Shown here: positions 1 to 11,950 of the stretch, piece after piece
How the letters are laid out: every line of letters begins with the position of its first letter
Position numbering within the stretch: the first letter of the stretch is position 1
The notes under the pieces: generated by a model
Seen by the model: only the letters and a program-made list of their open reading frames with translations
What the model was told of the DNA's origin: nothing
Database searches by the model: none
Made by a program: the position numbers and the translations under genes
DNA from: Xylaria sp. FL1777
Lineage: Eukaryota > Ascomycota > Sordariomycetes > Xylariales > Xylariaceae
Assembly: GCA_022578965.1 (NCBI GenBank)
Contig: MU400530.1
Span: 62,001 to 126,000 of the forward strand
Reading direction: 5' to 3'
Length of the DNA stretch: 64,000 bases

Positions 1-1
1 C

Positions 2-391
2 AGTCGCGCGCTACCTGCGCCGCCAATAAACCATCCCAGCTCATCTTCATTCTCGGTTTCTCCTGTATCGCCACGATCCCCTACGTTTCCAGCTCCAGCC
101 CTGGTCCGTGGCGATAGTCCTATAGTTCCCACGCAACAGGGAACCACTACAGCGGCAGCCCCGGCCTCGATATCGGCTAAAGAGCTACGGGAACTTACCG
201 AGTCATACGCGAGGCAAACGAGAGAATCGTGGGGGAGCTGGAGCGGAGTCGGTGGCGGCGGCCCAGGCGTCACCGCCCCGGGCCGTAAAAGAAGCAGAGG
301 GAATCGTGGTTCTGCTGACAGGAAAGGAGAGAGGAAGACGGTCACGGCATTGCAGGAGTTGGACCTGGAGAAGTTGAGCGGGCGGTATTAA
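2..391 (+). CDS. 3' end of an unidentified gene (partial, 5' end outside window)
   Basis: Frame 2 is open from the left edge to a TAA at 389-391, giving 129 C-terminal residues. The piece is Ser/Pro/Ala-rich at first, then has a short charged helix-like segment (AKELRELTESYARQTRESWG), a Gly run (GVGGGGPG), a basic patch (GRKRSRGNRG) and ends LEKLSGRY. The basic patch could be a nuclear localisation signal; that is inference. The low-complexity style is typical of disordered C-terminal tails of fungal proteins. I do not recognise the family. It converges on the reductase at 833-2070. The other two frames on this strand are interrupted, and the open frame runs the whole way to the edge, which supports a real last exon. 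Confidence 0.45.
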   Translation, partial: SRALPAPPINHPSSSSFSVSPVSPRSPTFPAPALVRGDSPIVPTQQGTTTAAAPASISAKELRELTESYARQTRESWGSWSGVGGGGPGVTAPGRKRSRGNRGSADRKGERKTVTALQELDLEKLSGRY

Positions 392-832
392 AGGTCACCA
401 TTCGAATCGATCCCCGGGTCTAGCGTAGATCGCGGTGTCCCCGGCACGATGGTAATACGTTACAGAGCAGGAGAGATAGCAGGCTATCTGACTCCTAGGA
501 CTAGACAAGACGAAGGGAGAAGGGTGACCACTGATAAGTAACTGAGAAATGTCACCTAGGAGGCACAGTCTAGTGCCTGACCACTACGAATGCGACATGA
601 TGTTTTCTTCAAGGACAAGCATGCAAGGGAGAGAAAAATTTGAAGGTTCAGGGGTCTTTTCAAGGTCTAAGGTGTAGTGCATGCGTGAATGTGGCACGGA
701 ATAAGTAAGGGAGGGATATACTATATATCTATAAATGCTAGTACTTCGGTTTTTACCCCTTATCTATTTTCGTTTTCTTGTTTATTTATTTCGTCTTTAT
801 TTACTTTTTTGTCCCCTCGTTAAAGCGGCGGC
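392..832. other. Intergenic, convergent 3' ends
   Basis: About 440 bp lies between the stop of the left partial gene and the stop of the reductase. It is AT-rich towards the right, with TATA-like runs near 715-735 and a T-rich tract at 745-820. It probably holds the two 3' UTRs. No coding signal was seen. Confidence 0.5.
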
Positions 833-2070
833 TTATTTCGCACCGATAGCGAGGAGACTGCCGATGGTGTCCACGACGGACTTCTCGAGCGGGATCCAGT
901 CGATGCCCAGCACGGTCGTGGCCTTGGAGTTGTCGTATTTGTAGACGTTGTCGACGCTGCCGCCCGGGTAGTCGCCGCCCTGCACGCCGTCCTCGGGCAG
1001 CTTGTCGGCGAGCTGCGGGAAGCTCTTCCGCGCGATGGGCACCATCTCCTTGTTAGCGAACAAGCCCGCGGTCACGAAGAAGCGGTTGCCGCCGGCCTCG
1101 GGCCGCTCCTGCGCCTCGACGTGCGCCTTGGCCACGTCGCGCACGTCGACCCAGAGGTGCACGCCCGTCGGCGGGATCTCGCTCTTCCACTTGCCCACTA
1201 TCAGCGCCACGATGTTGCCGTTGCTCGTGTTGATGTCCGCCAGCGAGGCGAGGTGGTGCACGACGGGCCCGAAGACCAGGGGCGGGTTGATGGTGACGAT
1301 GTCGAAGTTGGGCTTCTCGTTCTCCTTGAAGGCCCAGGCCGCCTTCTCGGCCAACGTCTTAGACACGCGGTATGTTGTGCCGGGCGGCCCGGTGAGGCCG
1401 TCCTCGTAGGTGCTTGGGTTCCAGTTGGCCTCGCTCCATTTCTGCGTCTTGTCCCCGAGCTTCGACCCGTCCAGGATAGCGGCGAATGAGCTAGTAATGA
1501 CGACGCGCTTGACGGTCGGCGCATATTTCTTGATCGCCTCGAGAATCGACGTCGTGCCCTTGATAGCGGGGTCCAGCAGCTCCTTCGGTTCCTTGAACTT
1601 GAAGTGGAAGGGTGATGCTGTATGTTGCACGTACTCGAGGCCTGGTATCTGCACCACCTCGTCGAAGGCGCCCGGCACAGCGATATCGGGGACGATGACT
1701 ACGGTCAATTTTGCATCCGGGTATGCATCGCGGATTATCTTTGCCTTTTCCTCGGTTCGCACCGTCGTCACGACCTCGTGGCCTCTGCTCAAAAGGAGTT
1801 GAAGGATATGGGCTAGTCAAACATTGCCCATTGTTAGTACGAGTGCCACCCATATGTGGTAGAGTATTCGCAAACACATCGGGTTGGTTCACATACTGGC
1901 AATGAAGCCCGATCCACCTATTTGGTCCAAAACGAGTCAGCCAGCTGCTAAGCTTGATTTTCTTTGAGAACTATCACGCAACGTGATGGAGACCACCGAC
2001 GCCTTGACGTACGGGGTGTATCGGAGCATTATTGGAGTCGCTACGAACCTGTGAGAAGTACTTTCGGCAT
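833..2070 (-). CDS. NAD(P)H-dependent reductase, extended SDR (dihydroflavonol-4-reductase/GRE2-like)
   Basis: Three exons on the minus strand, 2070-2049, 1917-1897 and 1812-833, encode about 340 aa. The joined N terminus reads MPKVLLTGGSGFIATHILQL, a textbook extended-SDR Rossmann motif (TGGxGFIAxH). It is followed by VVTTVR, as in enzymes that bind NADPH. The catalytic residues are visible: Ser-Ser around 122-123 (VVITSSFAA), then Tyr162 and Lys166 in YRVSK. The family (PF01370) includes dihydroflavonol reductases, cinnamoyl-CoA reductases and yeast methylglyoxal/ketone reductase GRE2; the substrate cannot be told from sequence. Intron 1 has the donor GTTCGT and acceptor ATAG. Exon 2 is only 21 nt. 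Intron 2 has donor GTATGT and acceptor CTAG with a CTAAC branch-like site. Starting at the 2070 ATG restores the full cofactor site; the long open frame alone would begin after it. The protein should be cytosolic. Confidence 0.88.
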
Positions 2071-5000
2071 GACGGATAGGTAACTTTTTGTTCTAAATTG
2101 GGTCTGTGCTAATCCAGTCGTATATTTCGTGATAGATGGAAACTTCCTCAAGATAGCGACATTCATAACCCCTGGAGAAGCTTGATAAAGAAAGAAAGAG
2201 GAGGGGCTAGCTTTACATATACACACATTAATTGTGGAGGATCGCGTCAAGAGTAAGCATTCAAGGATCACATCGGAAGCAGAGCGCTCGCCACTCAGCT
2301 ACCTACATACTTAGGCCACTTAAGCTAACAAGGATCCTCTCGAGGTGGAGCAGTTATCGAACCCCGCGATGATGATGAGGAGGATGCTTGACATTGGTTG
2401 GAATTGTTCTTGCTTCATCGTGGAAAGTTTCATAGATGAGTTTCGGGTTGAGACTCGAGACTCGAAGGAGGGGATTCGATTAGAAACTCCTCCAAAAACC
2501 GGCATTTGTTTTACGGTGTTAGGCGATAACGTACACGACCGTCGCTGTCGCCTAATATGAGCTAATAAGTACACCATCGTCTCCGGACTTTATGCCGTAG
2601 CCTCGGCGATTACCTTAATTGAACCTCCGCTACCCCTCCGAAAGACGGCATTGCACTTTTAGCATTGCCGTCTAAGCCTCCTCCGTCTTGAACTAAGAGT
2701 TGATTACGTATTCGACACTTATCTCCTCAACCTCAGTCGCACAAACCTTAGTCTTATTGTAGTGCATACAATTTGGCACAACAACCACAAAATGGGAAAT
2801 TTCTTATGCGTACTGTCATAACTTTCACTTCCTAGATCCGTATCTTTCTAGAAAACCCGAGTTTGCAAATTGGTTAAATACTAAGATAGCTCTCTCCATC
2901 TATCTGGTTGCTAAGCGCTCTCTAATACCTAGTGTAGACGCACAGACTCATTAGCACTAACAAAGCAATGAACCTGGTGATACGAACAAATCCACCAGTC
3001 GCATACATATTACTCTTTCTCGAGTCACCATTCGATGGTACGACAGAGGAATTGAAGAAATCTAAGATAGCATTGCAATATGGTGCAACTACCATATACT
3101 TCATTTCAAATGAACTACTTGAGCTCCGGCCATTGTAATGATGATACTGCAGCAATTAGCTTTAGACATAAGTCAATAAGGAGTGAGGAGATAGACGTCA
3201 TATGTCACAAGTAGGATTTGCTTCTCTGTATCAGTTTAGTGTCAATCTGGCCGCAAGTATGCTCCTACTTCCTGCTGGGCAATGATATACGACCCTTACG
3301 CACGACGATATACCCAGGCCCAATGGCATACTTAACGTCAAGCTGCATCAGGGGGCAGTCAATCCTAGTAGGCGCTTTGAGTCTCGCAATGTTTTGCCAT
3401 CCCGGCGTGGGGGTCAGATCGTACACCGGTAGTGCAGCTTTGACTCTGCATCAAGGGTTCTCAAGCCTAGAGGCTAGCAGTTACATGTTAGGCTTCGTTG
3501 GAGGATACGCTCACCGAGTGAGTAAGTGGCCTGTTTTGAGCTAGGTAGGTAGTGGTGCTCAGGGTTCAATAGAGTGGTGGTCAATGGATATCTGAACTAC
3601 CCCGGATATCAAAAAGTGGCCTTGGCACTATATATAGAGACAGCGGGATAGGGTAGATCGCTAATTGTCACCTGACGGGTTTTACATGCGATTCCCTTGT
3701 ACGCTTAGACCACCATTAAGGAACCTAGTCTAATTGTTTCTAATCGAGAGATATGATCATCGAGGTGTTGTGTCTCGATTCACCTGCTAAAGACCCTTCT
3801 AACATATGATTTTAAACACCTCCTCTTCCCAAATCCTTTACACAAACGAATGGTCGTTACTTCTATTACGAGACGCACTTGGGTACATAGAATTTAATAA
3901 ATGAATTATTATGTACTGTGCGGTACTGCGGTGATATCAAGGACACGGTGACCGCCGTGTCAATGTCTTCCCGAACGCCGATTTCTGACTGTTGCCCTAG
4001 TATTGACTTATTGTCATTGCGTGAGCGAGAAACTTCTATCTGCGCTAGCAGAGTTTTCCTTGTCGGCTTGTATAGCCCTGGTATGGCCCCTGGTATGTAG
4101 AGTTTTAAGAATATCCCGTAGCAACAAGCACAATTAATCGCTTACCAAGTCCTAGCCCAAACCGCATCAGTCAACCCCTATCTTGAAAATTTTTAATTCT
4201 CATGTCAAGGATATCTCTATGTGGCAGCCATCATATATGAGATTGATAGAAAATTTCTAGCCTTTTTTCAGGGGCAGGTGTATGTAAGGTGAGAAAACCA
4301 GTATTATAGCGTGGGATCTATTAATTATGAACAAAGAACTAGTTTATATGTAGCCTAGTGATACATGTAGTCATCAAGTAAGTTTATAAACCTTGCACAA
4401 CAACAAGGTTTTATAAGCCTACGCAAGTTTGACAGCTTCTTGCCATTATTATGGTACGCAGCTAAAGTCTAGCGTCACTAGCTCCCAGTCCGTTCTACCT
4501 CACCTTATAAACTACACATGGGAGCTGGCCAGGTATGTACTCTACCAAGCGAGCGGACACCCCTTGGCTAGTAACTTCCTACTGCGTAGATATGTATATG
4601 TATTGTGGCTAGCTGAGCCCCTGACATCTGTAAGGGGCGGCCTGGCATTTATAGACATAAGCAACCTAGACTTCAATTTAGCATCTCCAATAATGAGCCT
4701 GGCGACCTGGCTGTGATAAACTGGCTGGGCTAAACTCGTCTTGCGCCTTGACTCTCCCTTGAAACAGCAGATAAGGACTGCATGTTCCTGTAGTAGCATC
4801 GACTGAAAGGTGACTTTGGCAAGCCTCACGAAACTGTCGCTTAAGATATTAGTATGATCCCGTGGTATCGATATGCAGGTGCTCACATAGTCTCAGCCTC
4901 TAGATATAGACCCGCAAAGCAGAGTGATAATCCTGGACTGCAATAAAGGTGAAAAGATCTGCCACTTGCTTCAATTAGTGGCTTGATGATATTGCCAGGG

Positions 5001-8000
5001 CCCCGTTGAGTGCTGATTATAGGTATGGATTTGTTTGTCGTCATTACGCGAATAACCCGAAAATACCTCGGTTAGGTCGCCATTGCTTACTTACATGTTG
5101 GTCCCTGTATCCCATGAGTGAATTTTACGTAGGCTATTGCCGAGTTAACGAGATCTGGACGCATAGAGTCTTATGTTGAAGCAGGATTGATTCTTCAAGA
5201 TAGGAACTTATGTTTGTTTTTCTCTCGTGCCGAGGTCAGATTAGTCATAGCTTGGTCAATAATATCACGCAAACACGTGTATCTATATAAGTATACGCTT
5301 GGCTATATATAGGTTACGGAAAGCGGTATCATTGGGAAATTGTTTTGCACGGTATCTCCTAAACCCGAACAAGGTGATTGTGCTCATGATGAGCAGATTT
5401 GACACTTTCAATATAATGCATGTCAGATCGAAATTTGTAAAAAAATGTTTGCTTCTATTTGACATGTACAGTCGCCATAATTGCTCGATATTGATATCGT
5501 TGTCTTTAATTGACTGTCTTCTAAGTGACAATTACATCTCACATTCAAGGTAAACGAGGCCGCTCATTTGTCCAATCGTCCTCTCATACCCATTTCCTCC
5601 AATATTTCTACAATCTCCATTGCAAAGCTGGCCTCTAATAATATGCTCTGACCATAACACCTGGCTAGGATTCATCGCAAGTCCTATCCAGCCAGGATTT
5701 TTGTTCCTATCCTGGCCCTTATGACGAATCGCTGATTCGCGAAGGTCAATCGTTGGAACTACCCGTCGAATCGAAGATATGTAGTAGTATCGGCAATGGC
5801 GCATCTTAATATCTGGATATCATTAGACAGAGTTCATGCAGCACCCGTTTGTATTGGGTTTCATTCACAGACACTACTCGACTTTCCCACTTCGCAAGCC
5901 GCGTGACCCAACACCTATCATCGCTGCAATCGGCCTCTCTTCAAATAGCTGTTGCCGACCACCAGTCTTTATATCCCAACGATCGCATTACCAAGACGTA
6001 GCTGATACTCTTCGCATAGACTAACCATAGTCGTTTAAGGCTCGTAAATGACACCTACGAGCCTTGGATTAGGCCTTTCAGCAATAGCAGCCACTGAACT
6101 AGAATAGTTAGCAACAGTATTTCAAAATACATAGTCGAAAGGTTGGGAAATTACGAGCTTCCCCAGGAGCGGCTAGATGGAGACCTCCCGTTAGGATTTA
6201 GCCTAAATCAAAGGTGTAGCTGTCACACACCTTAGCCCAGTATGTCAACACGCTTGGTAGCGACTACACTAGCTCCCCATGGGGAAACCCGAATGGGCGT
6301 CGTGTGATTCATCGTCCATTTTCAATTCGACGTGCGCGTGATGCAGTGCAAGCATTATATATCACAGAGTATACACAGATCGTTCCTGATCGTAGCGAAC
6401 TATTATTCGCATGCTGGGGCGTTACGCTGGGTTCCGAACTCCGAGAATTATTGCCGATTCTCCCTTGCGCGACGTATCACACACCCGACGGGGAGTAATA
6501 AGCTGCCGTGGTTCGCATTTTGTCATAAGCATCCACAACCTAGAGGTTTGGTGTGTCTCAGCTGTCTAGGTCAGTCGAGATTGCTTTATTATATCCTATA
6601 AACGTTAGCCACTGGTGACAAATGAATGGCTTCGGGTATTCATTTACCTTGGCAACAAGAAGCCAACATCGAAAATAGTGTAGCACATGGCGTACCGGCC
6701 GTTTCCCATAGTTGGCTCTTTTCACTATTGCGAACACCACAGCAGTCCATCTTGATAGTTGGAGAACGGGTTAGAACGACGCACTATGACCTGCGTACGC
6801 ATATGAATATCATCATAGTGTAAGTTGAGGTGGAAATTCGTATGAGCTGGGCTAGACCACAAGCAATACACTACTACTGGACGAGCCCCGATCCGATGAC
6901 TAATAGTCTGCCTTGGTATCTGGAACCCCTTGTATATAGATTACTAGACCTGAAATCTGCATCTAGTCTAGTATACCTACACTACTGCGTACATGTAGGC
7001 ACACAACGTAAAGGTTGTGGGGGGTTCTACTAGCGGGTTTTTCCCTGTAGTCCCCACGATGCGTCACAGATCGGGCCCTCCACTAGAGGGCAAAAGAGCC
7101 TCGCATGAATAAAATACCCTTTACAAGGTGTAGTATGCTGAGATTGCCATATTATTCAGAGCTGTGAGGTAGGAGGGCAATTACTCGAAGCGTTACGCAT
7201 AAAATGAGGTTGCTCGTAAATAGTGTAAGTAGGCGTTATACTGGTTTTTTTTGGAATGTAAAGGCTTACTGGCCTGGGTAACGACAATACAATACAACAG
7301 TACCAGATTTGAACCTTGCAAGGTCCTTGACTGCTAGGTATGTAATTTAGCTTCCTGCCAGGGGCAGCCGGCACCAGGAAACACGTTGGTGACAGGGAGG
7401 CAGGGAGATGGAGGGGAGCCCACACCGGTGAACTGTTCTTTACAAAGCATTACGTAGCGGGTCTTGATAGTTCGGTTCGAGACCTACGTAGATCTATTTC
7501 ACTAGACGATGCTCCACGTAAATCGCGACCTTCGCTGCTGCTGCCGGGACTAGGTCTCATGCAAAATAGTTGCAAAGCAAGAAATACAAAACTTCGCTTC
7601 GCCAGTACGGATTAGCTCGCCGGGTTTAATGCGTAACTGAATATCAACTGATTGACCATTCCCGAAACACGGCTATTTAGAAAATAACAACGCAGACCTC
7701 GCGTTGTGACACGATGGGCTTAAGATAGCAGACAAGTAAGTGTATTGAGTTTCTTTCAAGCAAAAAGTCTCCCTCCGACAAGAAAGATACAGACGATTGG
7801 CCTGTGACGAAATCAGTGACTGGATATATAACTAGTGCAAGTTATCAAGCCTTTTGTCCTTAAAGAGGTCTTGTTAAGGAAGGCAAATAGTGGCGGTTCC
7901 TAGTAAACTTGACTGGCCACGGCGTCTAACTCAATAGTACATGTACCGTAGTGTCAGGGGTAGAACCCATGAGAGCCACAATAACTAATGTACCCGCGGA

Positions 8001-11000
8001 TGATTATCAGGTTATAAGTTCCACAATGCTAAGGTCTGCCCCCATCGATGGCGGCAATTTCTTACATTAGGTAGTTGGTGGAACTAGCCGTTTGGCCTTC
8101 CTACCTGGGTAACCATTCCGGTTTCGCGCGTTTTGCTAGCTGGGAAACCAGAGCAACATATACATACTTAGACGCTCACCTAAGAATTTATTCATCAACT
8201 TTCGTACTGCGTAGAGAGGCGCTTGTAAAATTACTGCCAAGCATATTGCACACGATGGCAATGCGTAATCGTATGCTGCGCAAGCATGGCCTTAAGTAGA
8301 ACGAGTTTCATCACTCCCTGGTTACAGGTTACTTGACGATCCTGGTGGAAGCAATTTGAAGAAACAACTATGACCCCCACAGAGCCCCCCACCAATTCAT
8401 TACTAATCACAAGGTTGATGATGCTATATATACAAGGACAAATTATAGACAGGGTATCAAAATACCATAGTGTGAGCTCACCTAGACGACCCTTATATTA
8501 GAATTCGACGTCATTGCATTTCGGTATTTAGATCTATTACCGCTAGCCATTGTGTCAATTGTTAGCTTCACACTAGCAAGTTGCACTAGATACTAGATAG
8601 GCTTTGGGTAGAAATTTTATGCCAGGGCGGAACCAACAGAATGTCATCAGTAAAGTGATTAATATCTAATATAATAACTGTGCATTTTGTATGATAACAG
8701 CTTCAATAATCAATTGCAACTGTTTATATACCTGACTACGTAGTATAGTAGCGTTACGCTACCTTCTAACCTGATGCGGCTGTAGGATAACCCTTGTCTT
8801 CTCATCATCGGCGTCTTTCCGGCCTCGCCAAAGCAAGGTTTGTGTATACTAGGATGACAGCTTACTTATTTATGTCCCTACCATACTGCGTACTGCGTAA
8901 GGTGTAAACTGCGCCTCGTCGGCAAGTCGGCAAGCCGGCAAGTTCTCAACCCCCACGGCTAACACGAAGTTGTTGGTTCGTCTAGGAACTAGATAATCTC
9001 TTAGATGGCTTTTTGGTTGGGTCTAATGATAGTACTAGTATTCTTGGAAGAGAGCTGTTAGGTGGTTTATGGCTGGGAAACAGATAATCTTCACAAACCA
9101 ACAAGATTCCACGTATAGATAGGTAGACATAACAGTCAAAGTTTTACCCCTGTTATAAGTACACTACATCGGAGATTTTGATCACCGTCCTAACACTGTA
9201 GATAACGGCAACGTAAGCGAGCTGCGAGGACAACCCACTGCTACAGAGAAATGCAGGACCCTACATATGTACTGTAATTTATTGACATTGCGAAAATTTA
9301 CATACCTACCACGTACAGTATCGTATTGGACAATATACAGTAAGATTGACTAGGTATACAGCGCTTGCCAGGGCTTGCGATATGCCTGATATGTGGCCTG
9401 CTACTAGGTAGGTTGTTTGGTGGAATTACTGCAGAATTTTTCACTAGTTGGTGGTCTTTATTTATTTTCCTTGTTTCGAAATGTCGTACTGTCTTGTTTT
9501 TCATTCGACTCGCACAGCATGTCATGAGTCTGTATGCGTATGTAGATTTGAGCGAAGTGGATAGTATAATCTAGGGTAAATTTACCTATTTAGAAAGAGA
9601 CGCAGACTCGATTGGTTGACTTAATCGGGCAATATAAGCTGCGCCAAGCTCGCACGACATACACTGCGCTACCTACTCGAGAAGTTGGCAATGGCTGCTG
9701 AGTTTCCTGACCGCGATTTTCCGGATTGGAGTAGCTCCTAGCGGATGCTACAAGCTCGGCAATGTCCGCAGTCATACTACCGAACAGCTACAGCAGCAAG
9801 TCTGCATATTTGCCTCGAATGAAATATCAGATCATTCGTAACTCATCTGCATCGCATTGAGGTCCAGATCTTCGACTCGCCCCTTGCACATTTACAGCAC
9901 TACTACACAATACGAATTGCAACGGTCCTGTCTTAGAACGTTAGTTGGCCACTAGGACAAGCCGTAAACCTGAATTCGTGAATACAGGTTTGGCCGAAGG
10001 TTCTGAACTGACGACGGAGTAATATTTTAAACCGGCCCTGTGGTACTGATCCGCGCCGGCAACCCTGCATGCCGCGGGTACCAGCTACTACCGGCAGCCA
10101 GGAAATGGGACAGTACCAGACTTCATCAAAGTATACAATGTCTATCCGGCCGCATGAAGGCAGAATATATACCTAATTGGCCAAATAACCTAGGTTAGAC
10201 TCCTGGCCTGGGTACCTGGCTGGGTAAGTGATGCTTAATTGCATACAACGAATCTTTCGAGCCGTGGGCTTCGGATTTTTGAATACATGTAAACAACAAC
10301 TGAGTCCGCATCCATGGATCCTGGTCATCCCGAAGGGTCCCACCTCGATCTGAGCTGGATTCCCGGCCAAACCCGTTCGCCACCTTCTTTGCGATCCTAC
10401 TCGGGGAAGTAATAGCTTAGGAGTTTCCATCGTGAGTGGAAGTCAGAAATGTAATAGTCCCCCTTAAATTGCAGTTACGAAGACTCACATTAGATGATAT
10501 GAGGACAGTAGATGAGGCAAGCTCAAAAACTTCATGCTCATGCATCCATCAGCTCCGCTCGCCCGACCTTCGGGGGTCCCTGTCAGATCATAAGGGGAGG
10601 GCCTCACAGTAACTGTCTACCGTAGTATTTCAGCATCTGCCACCTGTCACTCACCGGCTACACTAGCCTTTAACAGGTTTTTGGGATGGGGGCGATATGC
10701 TATGCTGGCGTTCTGTTGCATGTTCCGCTTTTCTTCCGCGCGCCAACGCCCTACCGAGAAAAGTTGCAGATAGCTTCTGAGTAAGTCTAGGCTTCTCGAC
10801 GCAGGACGAGAATAAACATCAATCGTAATGCGAGGGGCCTTTCATTTAGGTTAGGCCCAGATCGGAAAATGAAGAGTCAAGCTCAAACAGCGTGCAGTGA
10901 ACAGCAAAGCCATCCACCTATTCCAAGGATTTTCCCTCGAACTCCTTATACTATAATGCTTTGTAGTAAACACTTAGCTTCGCAATCGCGAGATTTGGTG

Positions 11001-11461
11001 CTATTTACAGGTACTAGGTGTCGAAAACTTGGCGCTCTAGGCCAGAGCCAAGACCAGAGTGGTGATCTCCCCGACTGCTAAGCGACCCTACCCTACCTCG
11101 TGAATGGGATGCGAGACTCCGCCGTATGTTATGCCAGTCATCAGTAATATGCTGTGGCGGGTTTGAAGCGATCGCCAAGTTTTTTCTTTGCTGAGGGTGG
11201 AAGGGATAATTTGGCTACATTTCTTGCAGATTCTGTGCCACGTAGAGATGAAGCATGTGGTCTGCACACCCCTATGCTGGTATATAAACAATCCTGGAAA
11301 TCGAAAACAGTCGAAGGGGATGGCGCTCACGGGCGTATCCTTGCGAAGATGGAAGCAAGATGATCCATGTTGAACCGCAGCGGGATGAGGGGGAGACCCG
11401 GGTGTAGCAGCAAACGGCTAATTATCTAGATGCCACGCACGTATCGCAACTGGCGCCGCAA
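2071..11461. other. Gene-poor stretch, no supportable gene
   Basis: Over 9 kb without a convincing coding region. Open frames here are all short (about 115 codons or less), occur equally on both strands and carry no recognisable motif. I could not see transposase, reverse transcriptase or integrase motifs, nor obvious long terminal repeats. Short simple repeats recur: TACTGCGTA-type 9-mers at 4580, 6983, 8205, 8884 and 8891, GGTAGGT-type runs near 3541 and 9405, and a small GGCAAG tandem near 8925-8943. Decayed transposon sequence is the likeliest content, but this is inference. Confidence 0.6.
8884..8899. repeat. Overlapping TACTGCGTA 9-mers (period 7)
   Basis: Two overlapping copies of TACTGCGTA, at 8884-8892 and 8891-8899. 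The same 9-mer, or its reverse complement TACGCAGTA, occurs singly or doubled at about eight other places in this window, always outside genes. Confidence 0.6.
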
Positions 11462-11950
11462 CTATACCGCGAACAACGGGATCTTAATTGCAAATAGGCT
11501 GCTGCTACCTAGTGCTCGCGCCTGTCGCACACTAAGGCTTCTCCGTCCATGCGTCTGAGCTCTTGGCGGGCGAAGGGTTGAAGGGTATAGCAGAAGACTA
11601 AGCGCAATATTTCGTCTTCGGCGACTACAGGTAAAGCATATCCACCTTTGTGGTTTGGGGGAGAGGCCACAGAGCTGAGATTTGTCAAGTGCCGGCCGCG
11701 AGAGAGGCGATGGCGAGCTCAGATGATACAATCCACCACGGCCGGAAACATCGCGAACCATAACTTGCACCGGGAGGAATGGTGCGGGGAGTCTGAGCGG
11801 CGGTGCAGAAGGGAAGTACAGGTAGCAGAGTGGGCGCAACGGCAGCGGGCCAATGAACGACGGCCGGGAAGCATGAGCGGGAACTAACGAAATGCGGAGA
11901 TGGGGGGTTTCAGGAGGTTGCACGGTAGCGTAGTGGTAACGGTGTGACAA
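11462..11950 (-). other. GC-richer island with a 162-codon open frame, doubtful
   Basis: A frame open for 162 codons on the minus strand lies in a locally GC-rich patch inside otherwise AT-richer gene-free DNA. Part of it (QRWICFTCSRRRRNIALSLL) resembles the Arg/Ser-rich presequences with a CxxC that start many fungal mitochondrial proteins. It has no downstream domain and no splice-linked continuation that I can find. It could be a fragment of a gene, a relic or chance. An antisense frame of 79 codons overlaps it. It is listed so that it is not lost; I would not annotate it as a gene. Confidence 0.15.

Noticed and set aside
3218..3544. 108-codon plus-strand frame in the gene desert.
   Set aside because: No motif, no splice partners and a composition like neighbouring non-coding frames.
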